The notes under the pieces were generated by a model. That model saw nothing but the letters and a program-made list of their open reading frames with translations. It had not been told where the DNA came from and ran no database searches. A DNA stretch of 64,000 nt. Source: GCA-003244245 sp035606945 (GTDB lineage Bacteria > Actinomycetota > Actinomycetes > Mycobacteriales > Pseudonocardiaceae). The stretch covers positions 56,916 through 120,915 of the forward strand of contig DATNDR010000136.1 of NCBI GenBank assembly GCA_035606945.1. Direction: 5' to 3'. Positions 1-7,908 of the stretch are shown here, piece after piece (within the stretch, counting starts at the first letter, position 1; each line of letters opens with the position of its first letter). A program made the position numbers and the translations under genes.

Positions 1-1826
1 GTGAAGTCGAAGCGCAGCCGGCCCGGCGCGTTGAGCGAACCGGCTTGGGCGGCGCTGGTGCCCAGCGCCCGGCGGACGCCGGCGTGCACCAGGTGCGTGG
101 CGGAATGGGCGCGGGCCACCGCGCGTCGGCGGGTCACATCCACCTGGGCCAGGACCGCGTCGTCCAGCCGGACCTCGCCGGACACGACGGTGCCGCGATG
201 CACCGACAGGCCGTCCACCGGGGTCTGCACATCGGCGACCTGGACGGTGAACCCGTCGCCGGTCAGGATGCCGGTATCGGACTGCTGGCCGCCGCCCTCG
301 GCGTAGAACGGGGTGCGGTCGAGTACCACTTCCACGCCACTGCCCTCACCGGCTGCGGGGACCCCGACCCCGTCGACCAGCAGACCGACCACCCGGCTCT
401 CGGCGGACAGCTCGGTGTAACCGAGGAAATCGGTGCGGCCGCGCGCGTCGAGTACGCTGCGGTACTCGCTGAGGTCCCCGTGACCGGAGCGCCGTGCCGC
501 CGCATCGGCTTTGGCCCGCTGCCGCTGCTGCGCCATCAGCGTGCGGAAACCCGCCTCATCGACGGACAGGCCGGCCTCGGCGGCCATTTCCAGGGTCAGG
601 TCGATGGGGAACCCGTAGGTGTCGTGCAACTGGAAGACCTGATCGCCGGACAGCTGCGCACCACCGGACTGCCGCGTCTGCGCCACCGCCATGTCGAAAA
701 TCCGCGACCCGGCGGACAGCGTGGCCAGGAAAGCCTCTTCCTCGGCCCGGGCCACCGCGTCGATCCGCTGGTAGTCCGTGACGAGCTCCGGGTACGACGG
801 ACCCATCGTGTCTCGCACCACCGCGGTGATGTCGCCCAGGACCGGTTCGGTCACGCCGAGCAGGCGCACCGAGCGCACGGTGCGGCGCAGCAGCCGGCGC
901 AGCACGTAGCCGCGTGCCTCGTTGCTGGGGGTCACCCCGTCACCGATGAGCATGACGCCGGTGCGGGCGTGATCAGCGATCACCCGGAACCGCACGTCAT
1001 CTGCGGTATCAGCGCCGTAGCGCCGGCCCGAGAGCTGCTCGGCCAGGGTGATCACCGGGCGCAGCAGGTCGGTCTCGTACACGTTGGGCACATCCTGGAG
1101 CAGCAGCGCCACCCGCTCCACGCCCATGCCGGTGTCGATGTTCTTCGCGGGCAGCGGCTCGAGGATCGAGAAGTCGCTCTTGCCCGGGCCGGTGGATGGT
1201 CCCCGCTCGTCCTGCATGAAGACCAGGTTCCAGATCTCCAGGAAGCGATCCTCGTCGACGATCGGCCCGCCGGGGCGGCCGAAAGCCGGGCCGCGATCGA
1301 TGTAGATCTCCGAGCTGGGTCCGCACGGGCCGGGCACGCCCATGGACCAGAAGTTGTCGTCCATCCCGCGGCGCTGGATGTGATCGGCCGGTATCCCGGC
1401 CACTGTCCGCCACAGGTGCTCGGCCTCGTCGTCGTCGGTGTAGACGGTGACCCAGATGCGATCCGGGTCGAACCCGTACCCGCCGGCGTCGACCGGACCG
1501 GTCACCAGCTGCCACGCGTAGTCGATGGCCCCTTGTTTGAAGTAGTCGCCGAAGGAGAAATTGCCGGCCATCTGGAAGAAGGTGTTGTGCCTGGTGGTCT
1601 TGCCCACCTCGTCGATATCCGGGGTGCGCACACACTTCTGGATGGACGCCGCCCGGCTGTAGGGCGGTGTCGCCTGACCGAGAAAATATGGCTTGAAGGG
1701 CACCATGCCGGCGTTGACGAACAGCAGGTTCGGGTCGTCCACCAGTAGCGATGCGCTGGGTACCACGGTGTGACCGGTTCGTTGGAAATGGTTCAGGAAC
1801 CGTTGGCGGATCTCGTGAGTCTGCAC
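1..1826 (-). CDS. alaS: alanyl-tRNA synthetase (3' part lies outside the window)
   Basis: Charges tRNA-Ala with alanine in the cytoplasm. The minus-strand frame opens with GTG at 1826 and reads QTHEIRQRFLNHFQRTGHT, then NAGMVPFKPYFLGQ and RHNTFFQMAGNFSFGDYFK, which are hallmark N-terminal AlaRS sequences. About 608 codons are present, still open at the window edge at AGSLNAPGRLRFDF, a match to the start of the editing domain. Full AlaRS is roughly 900 residues, so the rest of the editing region and the C-Ala part are missing only because the window ends. The GTG start has GAGGA about nine bases upstream. The two small genes upstream are co-directional. Identification is secure. Confidence 0.97.
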   Translation of the reverse strand, partial: MQTHEIRQRFLNHFQRTGHTVVPSASLLVDDPNLLFVNAGMVPFKPYFLGQATPPYSRAASIQKCVRTPDIDEVGKTTRHNTFFQMAGNFSFGDYFKQGAIDYAWQLVTGPVDAGGYGFDPDRIWVTVYTDDDEAEHLWRTVAGIPADHIQRRGMDDNFWSMGVPGPCGPSSEIYIDRGPAFGRPGGPIVDEDRFLEIWNLVFMQDERGPSTGPGKSDFSILEPLPAKNIDTGMGVERVALLLQDVPNVYETDLLRPVITLAEQLSGRRYGADTADDVRFRVIADHARTGVMLIGDGVTPSNEARGYVLRRLLRRTVRSVRLLGVTEPVLGDITAVVRDTMGPSYPELVTDYQRIDAVARAEEEAFLATLSAGSRIFDMAVAQTRQSGGAQLSGDQVFQLHDTYGFPIDLTLEMAAEAGLSVDEAGFRTLMAQQRQRAKADAAARRSGHGDLSEYRSVLDARGRTDFLGYTELSAESRVVGLLVDGVGVPAAGEGSGVEVVLDRTPFYAEGGGQQSDTGILTGDGFTVQVADVQTPVDGLSVHRGTVVSGEVRLDDAVLAQVDVTRRRAVARAHSATHLVHAGVRRALGTSAAQAGSLNAPGRLRFDF

Positions 1827-1938
1827 TGGGGCCGTCCTCAAAAACTAATGGCCTCGAAAGCTGATTGCCTCGGAACACAAGGGATGGGCAGCTGCACAGC
1901 GACCGCGTGTACTAGCCCAGGGGCCGCGCGGTGGCTTC

Positions 1939-2211
1939 TCACGCTTGATGCGCCCCAGAGCCGGCGTACCCCGACGCGATGTCGATGCCGGTACGCGCGG
2001 CGACGGTCGCATGCAGCTGAGCCTCCCGCTCCACCATCCCGGCCCGGATATCGGCCCCGAAAGAGCCCACCGCGGTAGCCAGTTCTCGGACGGCGTCACT
2101 GACGTTCTCAGCCGCGCCTGCCGGTGTCATCCGCCGGGCCTTTGCGCTGGCCTTGCGACTTGCCGCAACCCCCGCAGCAATGCCCAGACCGAACCAGAGT
2201 ATCCGCTTCAC
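1939..2211 (-). CDS. small membrane-associated protein downstream of the DUF948 gene
   Basis: A 90-residue protein with an N-terminal hydrophobic stretch (ILWFGLGIAAGVAAS, about residues 4-18), a basic linker (SRKASAKARR) and a helical Ala-rich remainder. The arrangement suggests a single N-terminal membrane anchor with the body in the cytoplasm. The GTG start at 2211 overlaps the DUF948 stop codon by four bases (GTGA), so the two are probably translationally coupled. Small genes of this kind sit between the DUF948 gene and alaS in mycobacteria. The function is unknown and I see no catalytic motif. Confidence 0.75.
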   Translation of the reverse strand: MKRILWFGLGIAAGVAASRKASAKARRMTPAGAAENVSDAVRELATAVGSFGADIRAGMVEREAQLHATVAARTGIDIASGYAGSGAHQA

Positions 2212-2615
2212 CGCGTGTTCCCGTCCCGACGGCGCCCGCGTGGCCGGCGGCCAGACGCCTTGTCCTTGCGCTTGCGACTGCGCATCGCCTTGCTCAGGCC
2301 ATAGGATAGCGCCGCGACGCGCACCAACGGTCCGCCCAGCGTGGCGGTGAACAGGGAAGTCAGCGCGGACACGTTGCCGGTCACCACCTGGGCGTTCGCG
2401 GTGATCCCGTCCAGCCGCTCAAGCTGGGCATTGACGTGTGTCACGGTCGTGTTCGCCCCGCTGAACAGCGGATCGGCTTCCGCGCTCGCCTTGCGGATCG
2501 CCTGCGTCGCCTCGTCCAAGGTCCGGCCCAGCTTGATCAGCGGAACGGCGAGCAGACCCACCAGCACCACGAACGCGCCGGCGGCAATCAGCGCGGCGAT
2601 TTGACCTGCCGACAC
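2208..2615 (-). CDS. DUF948 domain membrane protein
   Basis: A 135-residue protein with an N-terminal transmembrane helix (IAALIAAGAFVVLVGLLAVP) and a helical extracytoplasmic or peripheral segment (LGRTLDEATQAIRKASAEAD, then a second helix around AQLERLDGITANAQ), which is the DUF948 pattern. It ends in a very basic tail (RSRKRKDKASGRRPRGRRR). The GTG start at 2615 is fixed by a full AAGGAGG Shine-Dalgarno five bases upstream, the strongest ribosome site in this part of the window. It lies 36 bases after the siderophore decarboxylase stop, so read-through from the siderophore operon into this gene, the next small gene and alaS is possible. The role of DUF948 proteins is not established. Confidence 0.85.
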   Translation of the reverse strand: MSAGQIAALIAAGAFVVLVGLLAVPLIKLGRTLDEATQAIRKASAEADPLFSGANTTVTHVNAQLERLDGITANAQVVTGNVSALTSLFTATLGGPLVRVAALSYGLSKAMRSRKRKDKASGRRPRGRRRDGNTR

Positions 2616-2651
2616 GGGTCCTCCTTGGCCGATGGCAGCTGGGCGATCAGG

Positions 2652-3914
2652 CTACCGGGCTCGTTCACGCGCCGTCACGGTGGGCTGGGTGGTGGTGGGC
2701 GCGCAGACCAGCTGGTCGGGGTGCGGATGGCTGAGGAAGTCGTGATGCGAGATCTCCCATCCGTACGCACCGGCCAGCGGAAACACCACCAGGTCGCCGA
2801 CCCTCAGCCGCTCGACCCAAGCCTGCCTGGCGAGCACGTCACGCGGCGTGCACAGCTCGCCGACCACGTCGATGCACAGTGCGTGCACCTCTGGGCGGGC
2901 GAAGGGATAACACCACTGTTCGACCGGCAGCACCGCGAATGGATGGCTGTATCCCCACGCGGCAGGCAGCCGGAAGTGATGGGTTCCGCCGCGCAGCACC
3001 GCAAAATGGCGGCCGTGGGTGCATTTGAGGTCGATGACCTCGGCGGCGTACCAGCCGGCCTCGGCAACCAGGAACCGGCCCAGTTCGAAGATCAACCGCA
3101 CGCCGTCGGGCAGCCGACCGAGTGCCGCGCCCAGCCCCTGGGAAAAGCTTGCTAGGTCGAAACCGTCACCACCGGTGTATGGAATCCCGATGCCGCCTCC
3201 GACGTCGATGATCTCCAGGTCGACCCGGTGCCTGGCCGCCTGCTGCGTGCACCACTCCACGCTGTCGGTCACGAAACCCGCGTGCGCCCGTGCGTCGAGA
3301 TTGTTCGACGCGGCATGCAGGTGAAAGCCGCGCAGCAGGACTGCCGGAAGGGCGCGGCACAGCTCGATCGCCTCCGGTATGAGCGACTCGTCCAAGCCGA
3401 ACTGGGTCGCGGCCCCGGCCATCCGCAGCCGCCCGGGTAAGCCACTGCCACGCCGGTTGACGCGCAACGCCACCGGCACGCGGATACCGAGCTCAGCGCC
3501 GACCCACGCCGCTCGGCGCAGCTCATGCATGCTCTCGACATTGAGCAGGCCTACGCCGGCCCGTAGCGCACTGGCGATCTGCGCGTCGGTCTTGCCCGGT
3601 CCGCTCAGCGCCAGCCTTACTGCGCCTGCGGCGACGGCCTTGTCGATCTCGCCCAGCGACGCCACTTCGAATCCGTCGACCTGTCCGGCCAGCGTGCTCA
3701 GCACCGCGGGATGGCTATTGGCCTTGACTGCGTAGTACAGCTCGCATCGCCGGGTCAACGCTGCGCGAACCGCATGGGCCTGCGACAGCACGGTATCCAG
3801 GTCGTAGACGTAGGCGCACACCGGATGGTCGCCAACGGTCTGCCGTTGCAGTGCTCGGCTCACCCGCTGCCAGGCGGCGCCGTGGAGCCGGCTCGCGCCG
3901 CCGGTCAACGGCAT
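2652..3914 (-). CDS. type III PLP-dependent decarboxylase of a siderophore operon (SbnH/PvsE-like)
   Basis: A 420-residue member of the alanine-racemase-fold decarboxylases (LysA/ornithine decarboxylase group). The PLP lysine is in YYAVKAN near residue 64, followed by FEVASLGEI, GFHLHAAS, the glycine-rich phosphate loop DVGGGIGIPY, ELGRFLVAEAGWY, and the C-terminal catalytic region CIDVVGELCTPRDVL. Close relatives in siderophore clusters (SbnH of staphyloferrin B, PvsE of vibrioferrin) decarboxylate a citryl-amino-acid intermediate. I infer the same role here because the ATG at 3914 overlaps the end of an NIS synthetase by ten bases. Diaminopimelate decarboxylase is the main alternative but fits the context less well. 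The substrate cannot be read from the sequence. Confidence 0.85.
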   Translation of the reverse strand: MPLTGGASRLHGAAWQRVSRALQRQTVGDHPVCAYVYDLDTVLSQAHAVRAALTRRCELYYAVKANSHPAVLSTLAGQVDGFEVASLGEIDKAVAAGAVRLALSGPGKTDAQIASALRAGVGLLNVESMHELRRAAWVGAELGIRVPVALRVNRRGSGLPGRLRMAGAATQFGLDESLIPEAIELCRALPAVLLRGFHLHAASNNLDARAHAGFVTDSVEWCTQQAARHRVDLEIIDVGGGIGIPYTGGDGFDLASFSQGLGAALGRLPDGVRLIFELGRFLVAEAGWYAAEVIDLKCTHGRHFAVLRGGTHHFRLPAAWGYSHPFAVLPVEQWCYPFARPEVHALCIDVVGELCTPRDVLARQAWVERLRVGDLVVFPLAGAYGWEISHHDFLSHPHPDQLVCAPTTTQPTVTARERAR

Positions 3915-5914
3915 GGGTCGGACAGCGGATTTCGCACCGGCACGTACTGGTCACCGCCTGATCGGTCCAGCCGCATCCGGGCGAATGCCTTGACCGGCAG
4001 GGTCGGTCCGAAAAGCACGGCGCGGTCGGCGCGGACATCCTCCCGCAGTTGCTGATCAGCATCCAGATCGGTGAGAAGCCCGGCCAGCATCGCGCTGACG
4101 CGGCCCCATACCGCCCGCGGATCGACCCCGCACCGCGTCACCAGGTGAGCGACGATCTCGCCGAGGTGGTTTGACAGCGCGGTGTAGAGCACCTTGGCCC
4201 GCATCACCTGGACATCGCCGGTCACCGTCACGGTGCCGGGCCGCGGATCCAGCGGCAGTCCGTGCCGGCGTAGCCGTGGTGGGTAGATCCGCATGCCACC
4301 CCAGTCACGCAACACCAACCGGGTGGGCACGGCGTCGACGAAGGTGAAGATGCAGTTCTGCAGGTGGGCCTCCACCGCGATGCCGTACTTGGTCATCAAG
4401 ATCACGGACACCGGGAGCAACAGCGCGGCGTACTCCTCGGCAAAGCGCAGACCCGCCGTCCCGACATCCCGTTCGCCGCGGGTGCGGCCGTACCGGGTGA
4501 CGAGCTCGACCAGCAGGCTGGAGTCGGTCACCGGTGCGCGGGCCGGCAGCGCGCAGCCGGGCACCGGAAGTTCCTCGGGGCGCAGGTAGCCCGACAGGTC
4601 CCGGCGAACAAGTGCGGACAGCGCGCGGGAGCGGCGCTCGGGATCGGGATCCTGCGACGGCGGCCGGTAACTTGCGCCTGCGAGCTCGTCGAGCAGCACG
4701 ATTCGATCGGTCAGGACCGGCTCGCGGTCGATGACTTGACGTAGCAGCCGGCTGTACACCGGGCCGTTGTTCGTGGTGTGCGCCGAGATGGACCGCCGGG
4801 TGGAGCCGATCAGGGTGTCCAGGGCCGTCTTGACCAGCAGGCGCCGGCCCGCGGGCGAACGCTCGGTGAGCAACGTCCGCACGCTCGACGTCGGCACACC
4901 GGCCAGCCGGGCAGCGGGCACCGGCACCACCGTGCCGTCGGCGATCTCTTGCGCCAGCAGCGGGTAGACGACCTGTTCGAGCTGCCAGGGGTGCACGGGC
5001 ACGAACACGTAGTCAGCCGGGTCGAGCTGATCCCCACCGAAGTGCCCCTGGACAGCCGTGTCCAGTTTCGGGTACTCGGCGCACAGCAGCTGCCCGATAT
5101 CACGCCCTCGCTCATCGGGGGCGGACTCGACCCGTTGCCGCCTGATGGCCACCAGAACCAGATCCGTCGAGGTCTGCGATTCCAGATCGTGGCGCAGCAA
5201 ATCGGTTGGTTGCATCCCCAGCCGACCGCGCCCGCACGGGTGCAGGTTGTGCCCCTCGGTGTTGAGCCTCTCGAAGAACACCATCACGTCCTCGGGCGTC
5301 TCTCGGACGGTGAGGCGCTGGGCAAGGCTCACGGTGTCCGGCGCGTCCAATTCGGTCGCGACGTGGCGCAGGGCCAGCCGCTGTTCTTCCGATCGGGTGA
5401 AGGCCAGCGCGAGGTTGGCCACGGTATCCGCGAGCTCAGCAGCGAAGGATCGCCATCCCGGCGCCGGCGCGAACTCGGCACACAACGCGGCAAGATCACC
5501 GGGCGACTCGATGACGGTCGTCTCAGCGGCACGCAAGCACAGCACTGGGTCGCCCGGCTTGACGTTGTGGAAGGCATGCTCGGCGCGGACCGGAAAGGCC
5601 AGCATCGCCGAGGCGCCGAGCTCATCACAGAACTCACGGACGAACCACGTACCTGGTCGAAAATCGGTCAATAGCGTCGCGAGGCCCGGTTGTGTGCCGG
5701 CGTCGAGACGGCGGCCGGCCGTCCGGATCTCGCCGACATCCTCCCGCCACAGCGCAGCTAGCAAGCGGTGCAAGACCACAGTCCGCGCCCTCGGTAACTG
5801 TTCGAGCAACGCGCTCGCGTACCCTGGCGCGTCGCCCTGTAGAGCCTGGTACATGCGCAGCTCTTCGGGCGTGCGCAAGGCGACTCCGGTGGTGGTGTCG
5901 GGCAGGTGATTCAT
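3905..5914 (-). CDS. NRPS-independent siderophore synthetase, IucA/IucC family (second of two)
   Basis: A 669-residue ATP-dependent carboxylate-amine ligase of the NIS family. Diagnostic segments in order are GHNLHPCGRGRLG, VFVPVHPWQLEQV, a phosphate-binding region beginning LVKTALDTLIGSTRR and ending NNGP, EAHLQN, the RDWGGMRIYPPRL segment and the C-terminal LFGPTLPVKAFARMRL with its ferric-reductase-like tail. The ATG at 5914 overlaps the stop of the upstream synthetase in ATGA. The same frame stays open further upstream, but that stretch lies inside the neighbouring synthetase. The enzyme most likely condenses a citrate- or alpha-keto-acid-derived carboxylate with an amine produced by the other two gene products. 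Whether it is type A, B or C needs a phylogeny. Confidence 0.9.
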   Translation of the reverse strand: MNHLPDTTTGVALRTPEELRMYQALQGDAPGYASALLEQLPRARTVVLHRLLAALWREDVGEIRTAGRRLDAGTQPGLATLLTDFRPGTWFVREFCDELGASAMLAFPVRAEHAFHNVKPGDPVLCLRAAETTVIESPGDLAALCAEFAPAPGWRSFAAELADTVANLALAFTRSEEQRLALRHVATELDAPDTVSLAQRLTVRETPEDVMVFFERLNTEGHNLHPCGRGRLGMQPTDLLRHDLESQTSTDLVLVAIRRQRVESAPDERGRDIGQLLCAEYPKLDTAVQGHFGGDQLDPADYVFVPVHPWQLEQVVYPLLAQEIADGTVVPVPAARLAGVPTSSVRTLLTERSPAGRRLLVKTALDTLIGSTRRSISAHTTNNGPVYSRLLRQVIDREPVLTDRIVLLDELAGASYRPPSQDPDPERRSRALSALVRRDLSGYLRPEELPVPGCALPARAPVTDSSLLVELVTRYGRTRGERDVGTAGLRFAEEYAALLLPVSVILMTKYGIAVEAHLQNCIFTFVDAVPTRLVLRDWGGMRIYPPRLRRHGLPLDPRPGTVTVTGDVQVMRAKVLYTALSNHLGEIVAHLVTRCGVDPRAVWGRVSAMLAGLLTDLDADQQLREDVRADRAVLFGPTLPVKAFARMRLDRSGGDQYVPVRNPLSDPCR

Positions 5915-7821
5915 CCGGCGGCCGCCAACGGGTTGGGCACGGCCACCCACTGCGGGGCATGGGGATTGGCCGACAGATGGACGCGCAGCATGGACTTGGC
6001 CGGCAGCGTGGGACCGAACAGAGCAGCCCCGTCCCGGCCGGCTTGGGCCGCGATGCCGGCGTCCGCGGTCAAGTTGGCATAAATCGAACGGCAACACCGA
6101 GCAACCAGCCGCCATAACCGAGCGGGGTCGGCCTGGCCGACCCTGGCAAGGGTGCCCACGAGCTGACCGAGATTGGTGTCGAGCAGGGGAAAGAACAACG
6201 CGGCCCGAAGCTCGTCTTCGTCATCGGTGCGCAGCGCGCCGATCAATGCCGGGGGACGCATGCCACTGCGGGCCAGCCGTGTGGGGCTGACCCGGACGCT
6301 GCCGAAATCGCGGTAGAGCAGGCGGATCGGCAGACCATTACGTAACACCACGACGGCGTTTTGCCCATGTGGCTCCAGCGCAACGCCCCAGCGGGACAGC
6401 AATGCGAACAGCGCGGGCAGCGTGCAATCGCAGTAGCGGGCAAGGAAGTGCATCGCAGTGTCACCACTGTCGGAGCTGGACCAGCGGTGCGTGGATGCCA
6501 ACTCGTCGAGCGCCTCGGCAAGCACCGGGCGGCCGGTCAGCGGCGACCGGGCGGCCAGCGCGGCAACCGGAAGTGCCACCTCGCCATCATCTGCGTGCCG
6601 CTCCGGGGACTCCCGGATGATCGCGGCCAGGCTGGCCGCGGCCTCGGGCGGTTCGCCCGGAACTGTCCGGTAGCTGCCGCCGGCCAGCTCGGCAAGGCCG
6701 ATCAACCGCCCACCGAAGCCACCCTCACGCCGGCAGATCTGCGCCAGCAGGGCCGACATGATCGGGCCATTGTGCACCGTTGGCGGCGAGACCACGCGGG
6801 TCGCGGTGGTGAGCCGGATATCGACTGACGTCTTGAGGTGGGCAGCTCGCCGGTCGGACGCAGGCGCGAGAGTCCGCAGCGACAGCAGCGGGCGCGCGAG
6901 GATCCCCGCGTCCGGGATTGCAATGATCCGCCCGCAGGCCAGCGCGTCGGCGTAGCGATCTTGCAGTGCCCTGTGCAGCTGCCATGGATGCACCGGAAGC
7001 AACTCGTAATCAGCTGGGTCGCGCCCGCTACAGCGCAGGTGTGCGGCGGCGACGTCAGCGGCGTGCGGGTGCCAGTGGCGCAGCTCGGCGGTCATATTCC
7101 GGCGCGCGGACGGCGGCTGGGTGAACGACGACCGGGCAATCGCGACGATCTTGACGGTGACGTCATCGGCCCACTCCGGGCTGAAACTGAATAGCTCATG
7201 CACGGTCATCCCGCCACGGACCCGGGCGCACGGATGCAGCGGATGCCCGTCGACGACGGTCCGCTCGAACAGCGCAAGCGGGCTGAACGCCGGGTTTGCG
7301 GCGGCCTGGCGGGCCGCCCAGCGCAGCGCGTTGCGCTCGGGGGTCGCAGCTATCGCCAGCCGTGCACGCCGCCACGACTCCCCGACAAGGGCGAGGGCAT
7401 GGTTGGCGACGCTGTCGTCCAACTCGGCAGCCAGCTGGCGCCACCGGTCGGTATCCGCCTGGCTGAGGCGTGCCTGGGCCCGGGCCGCCAGCACCGACAT
7501 CAGCAGCGTGACCGGGTGGTCGATGAGTTGCGGGACTCCGGCATAGATGGTGACCGCTAGGTTCGCGGAGTGCTCGGCGAAGGGATCGGCGATGGCTGGC
7601 GGCGCGCACAGTCGGGTGCCGTCGGGCAGCAGGATCCGTGCATGACCATTGGTTGCCAACGGGACAACATCGATGCGCTCTCGCGACAGCGCCACCCACA
7701 ACTTGCCCAGCGCCACCGCCCGGGCTTGCCGCAGAGCCGACGGGAAATCATCCGCCAGCTGCGGGTGGACACTGCGCAACGCCGCGAGCGCGGCCTGTTC
7801 CGCCCCCATGCCAGCGCCCAC
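5911..7821 (-). CDS. NRPS-independent siderophore synthetase, IucA/IucC family (first of two)
   Basis: A 636-residue NIS synthetase. HPCARVRGG lies near residue 198, LLPVHPWQL near 278, the ATP-binding KTSVDIRLTTATR at 330-342, VHNGP at about 349-353, then EPHGQN, RDFGSVRVSPTRL and FGPTLPAKSMLRVHL. The GTG start at 7821 has AGGA eight bases upstream; an in-frame ATG at 7809 is the alternative. It is the first gene of a three-gene operon with four- and ten-base overlaps. No exporter, receptor or IdeR-type operator is visible beside it, so transport and iron control must be encoded elsewhere or differ. NIS siderophores are unusual for mycobacteria, which normally rely on mycobactins. Confidence 0.9.
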   Translation of the reverse strand: MGAGMGAEQAALAALRSVHPQLADDFPSALRQARAVALGKLWVALSRERIDVVPLATNGHARILLPDGTRLCAPPAIADPFAEHSANLAVTIYAGVPQLIDHPVTLLMSVLAARAQARLSQADTDRWRQLAAELDDSVANHALALVGESWRRARLAIAATPERNALRWAARQAAANPAFSPLALFERTVVDGHPLHPCARVRGGMTVHELFSFSPEWADDVTVKIVAIARSSFTQPPSARRNMTAELRHWHPHAADVAAAHLRCSGRDPADYELLPVHPWQLHRALQDRYADALACGRIIAIPDAGILARPLLSLRTLAPASDRRAAHLKTSVDIRLTTATRVVSPPTVHNGPIMSALLAQICRREGGFGGRLIGLAELAGGSYRTVPGEPPEAAASLAAIIRESPERHADDGEVALPVAALAARSPLTGRPVLAEALDELASTHRWSSSDSGDTAMHFLARYCDCTLPALFALLSRWGVALEPHGQNAVVVLRNGLPIRLLYRDFGSVRVSPTRLARSGMRPPALIGALRTDDEDELRAALFFPLLDTNLGQLVGTLARVGQADPARLWRLVARCCRSIYANLTADAGIAAQAGRDGAALFGPTLPAKSMLRVHLSANPHAPQWVAVPNPLAAAG

Positions 7822-7863
7822 GTCTTCATCCTGGCGGTTGGGTGGGTGCTAGGGCCAGATTGT

Positions 7864-7891
7864 CCGAAGACCTGCTTGCAGGGTCGAGCAT
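7864..7891 (-). repeat. 28-nt interspersed repeat, copy 1 (rarA-siderophore junction)
   Basis: On the minus strand this starts ATGCTCGACCCTGC and ends GGTCTTCGG. It is identical over 28 nt to 25429-25456 on the plus strand and similar to the tandem pair in the patA gene at 36804-36869. It lies in the short gap between rarA and the first siderophore synthetase, at one edge of the putative siderophore insertion. Confidence 0.75.
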
Positions 7892-7908
7892 TGGCACGTA
7901 ACACTGCG

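Noticed and set aside
45..1748. 567-codon open frame on the plus strand
   Set aside because: It is antisense to alaS, which shows full family motifs on the minus strand; the high GC keeps the opposite frame open.
7822..7908. IdeR box controlling the siderophore operon
   Set aside because: No TTAGGTTAG-type palindrome is present in the gap upstream of the first synthetase.
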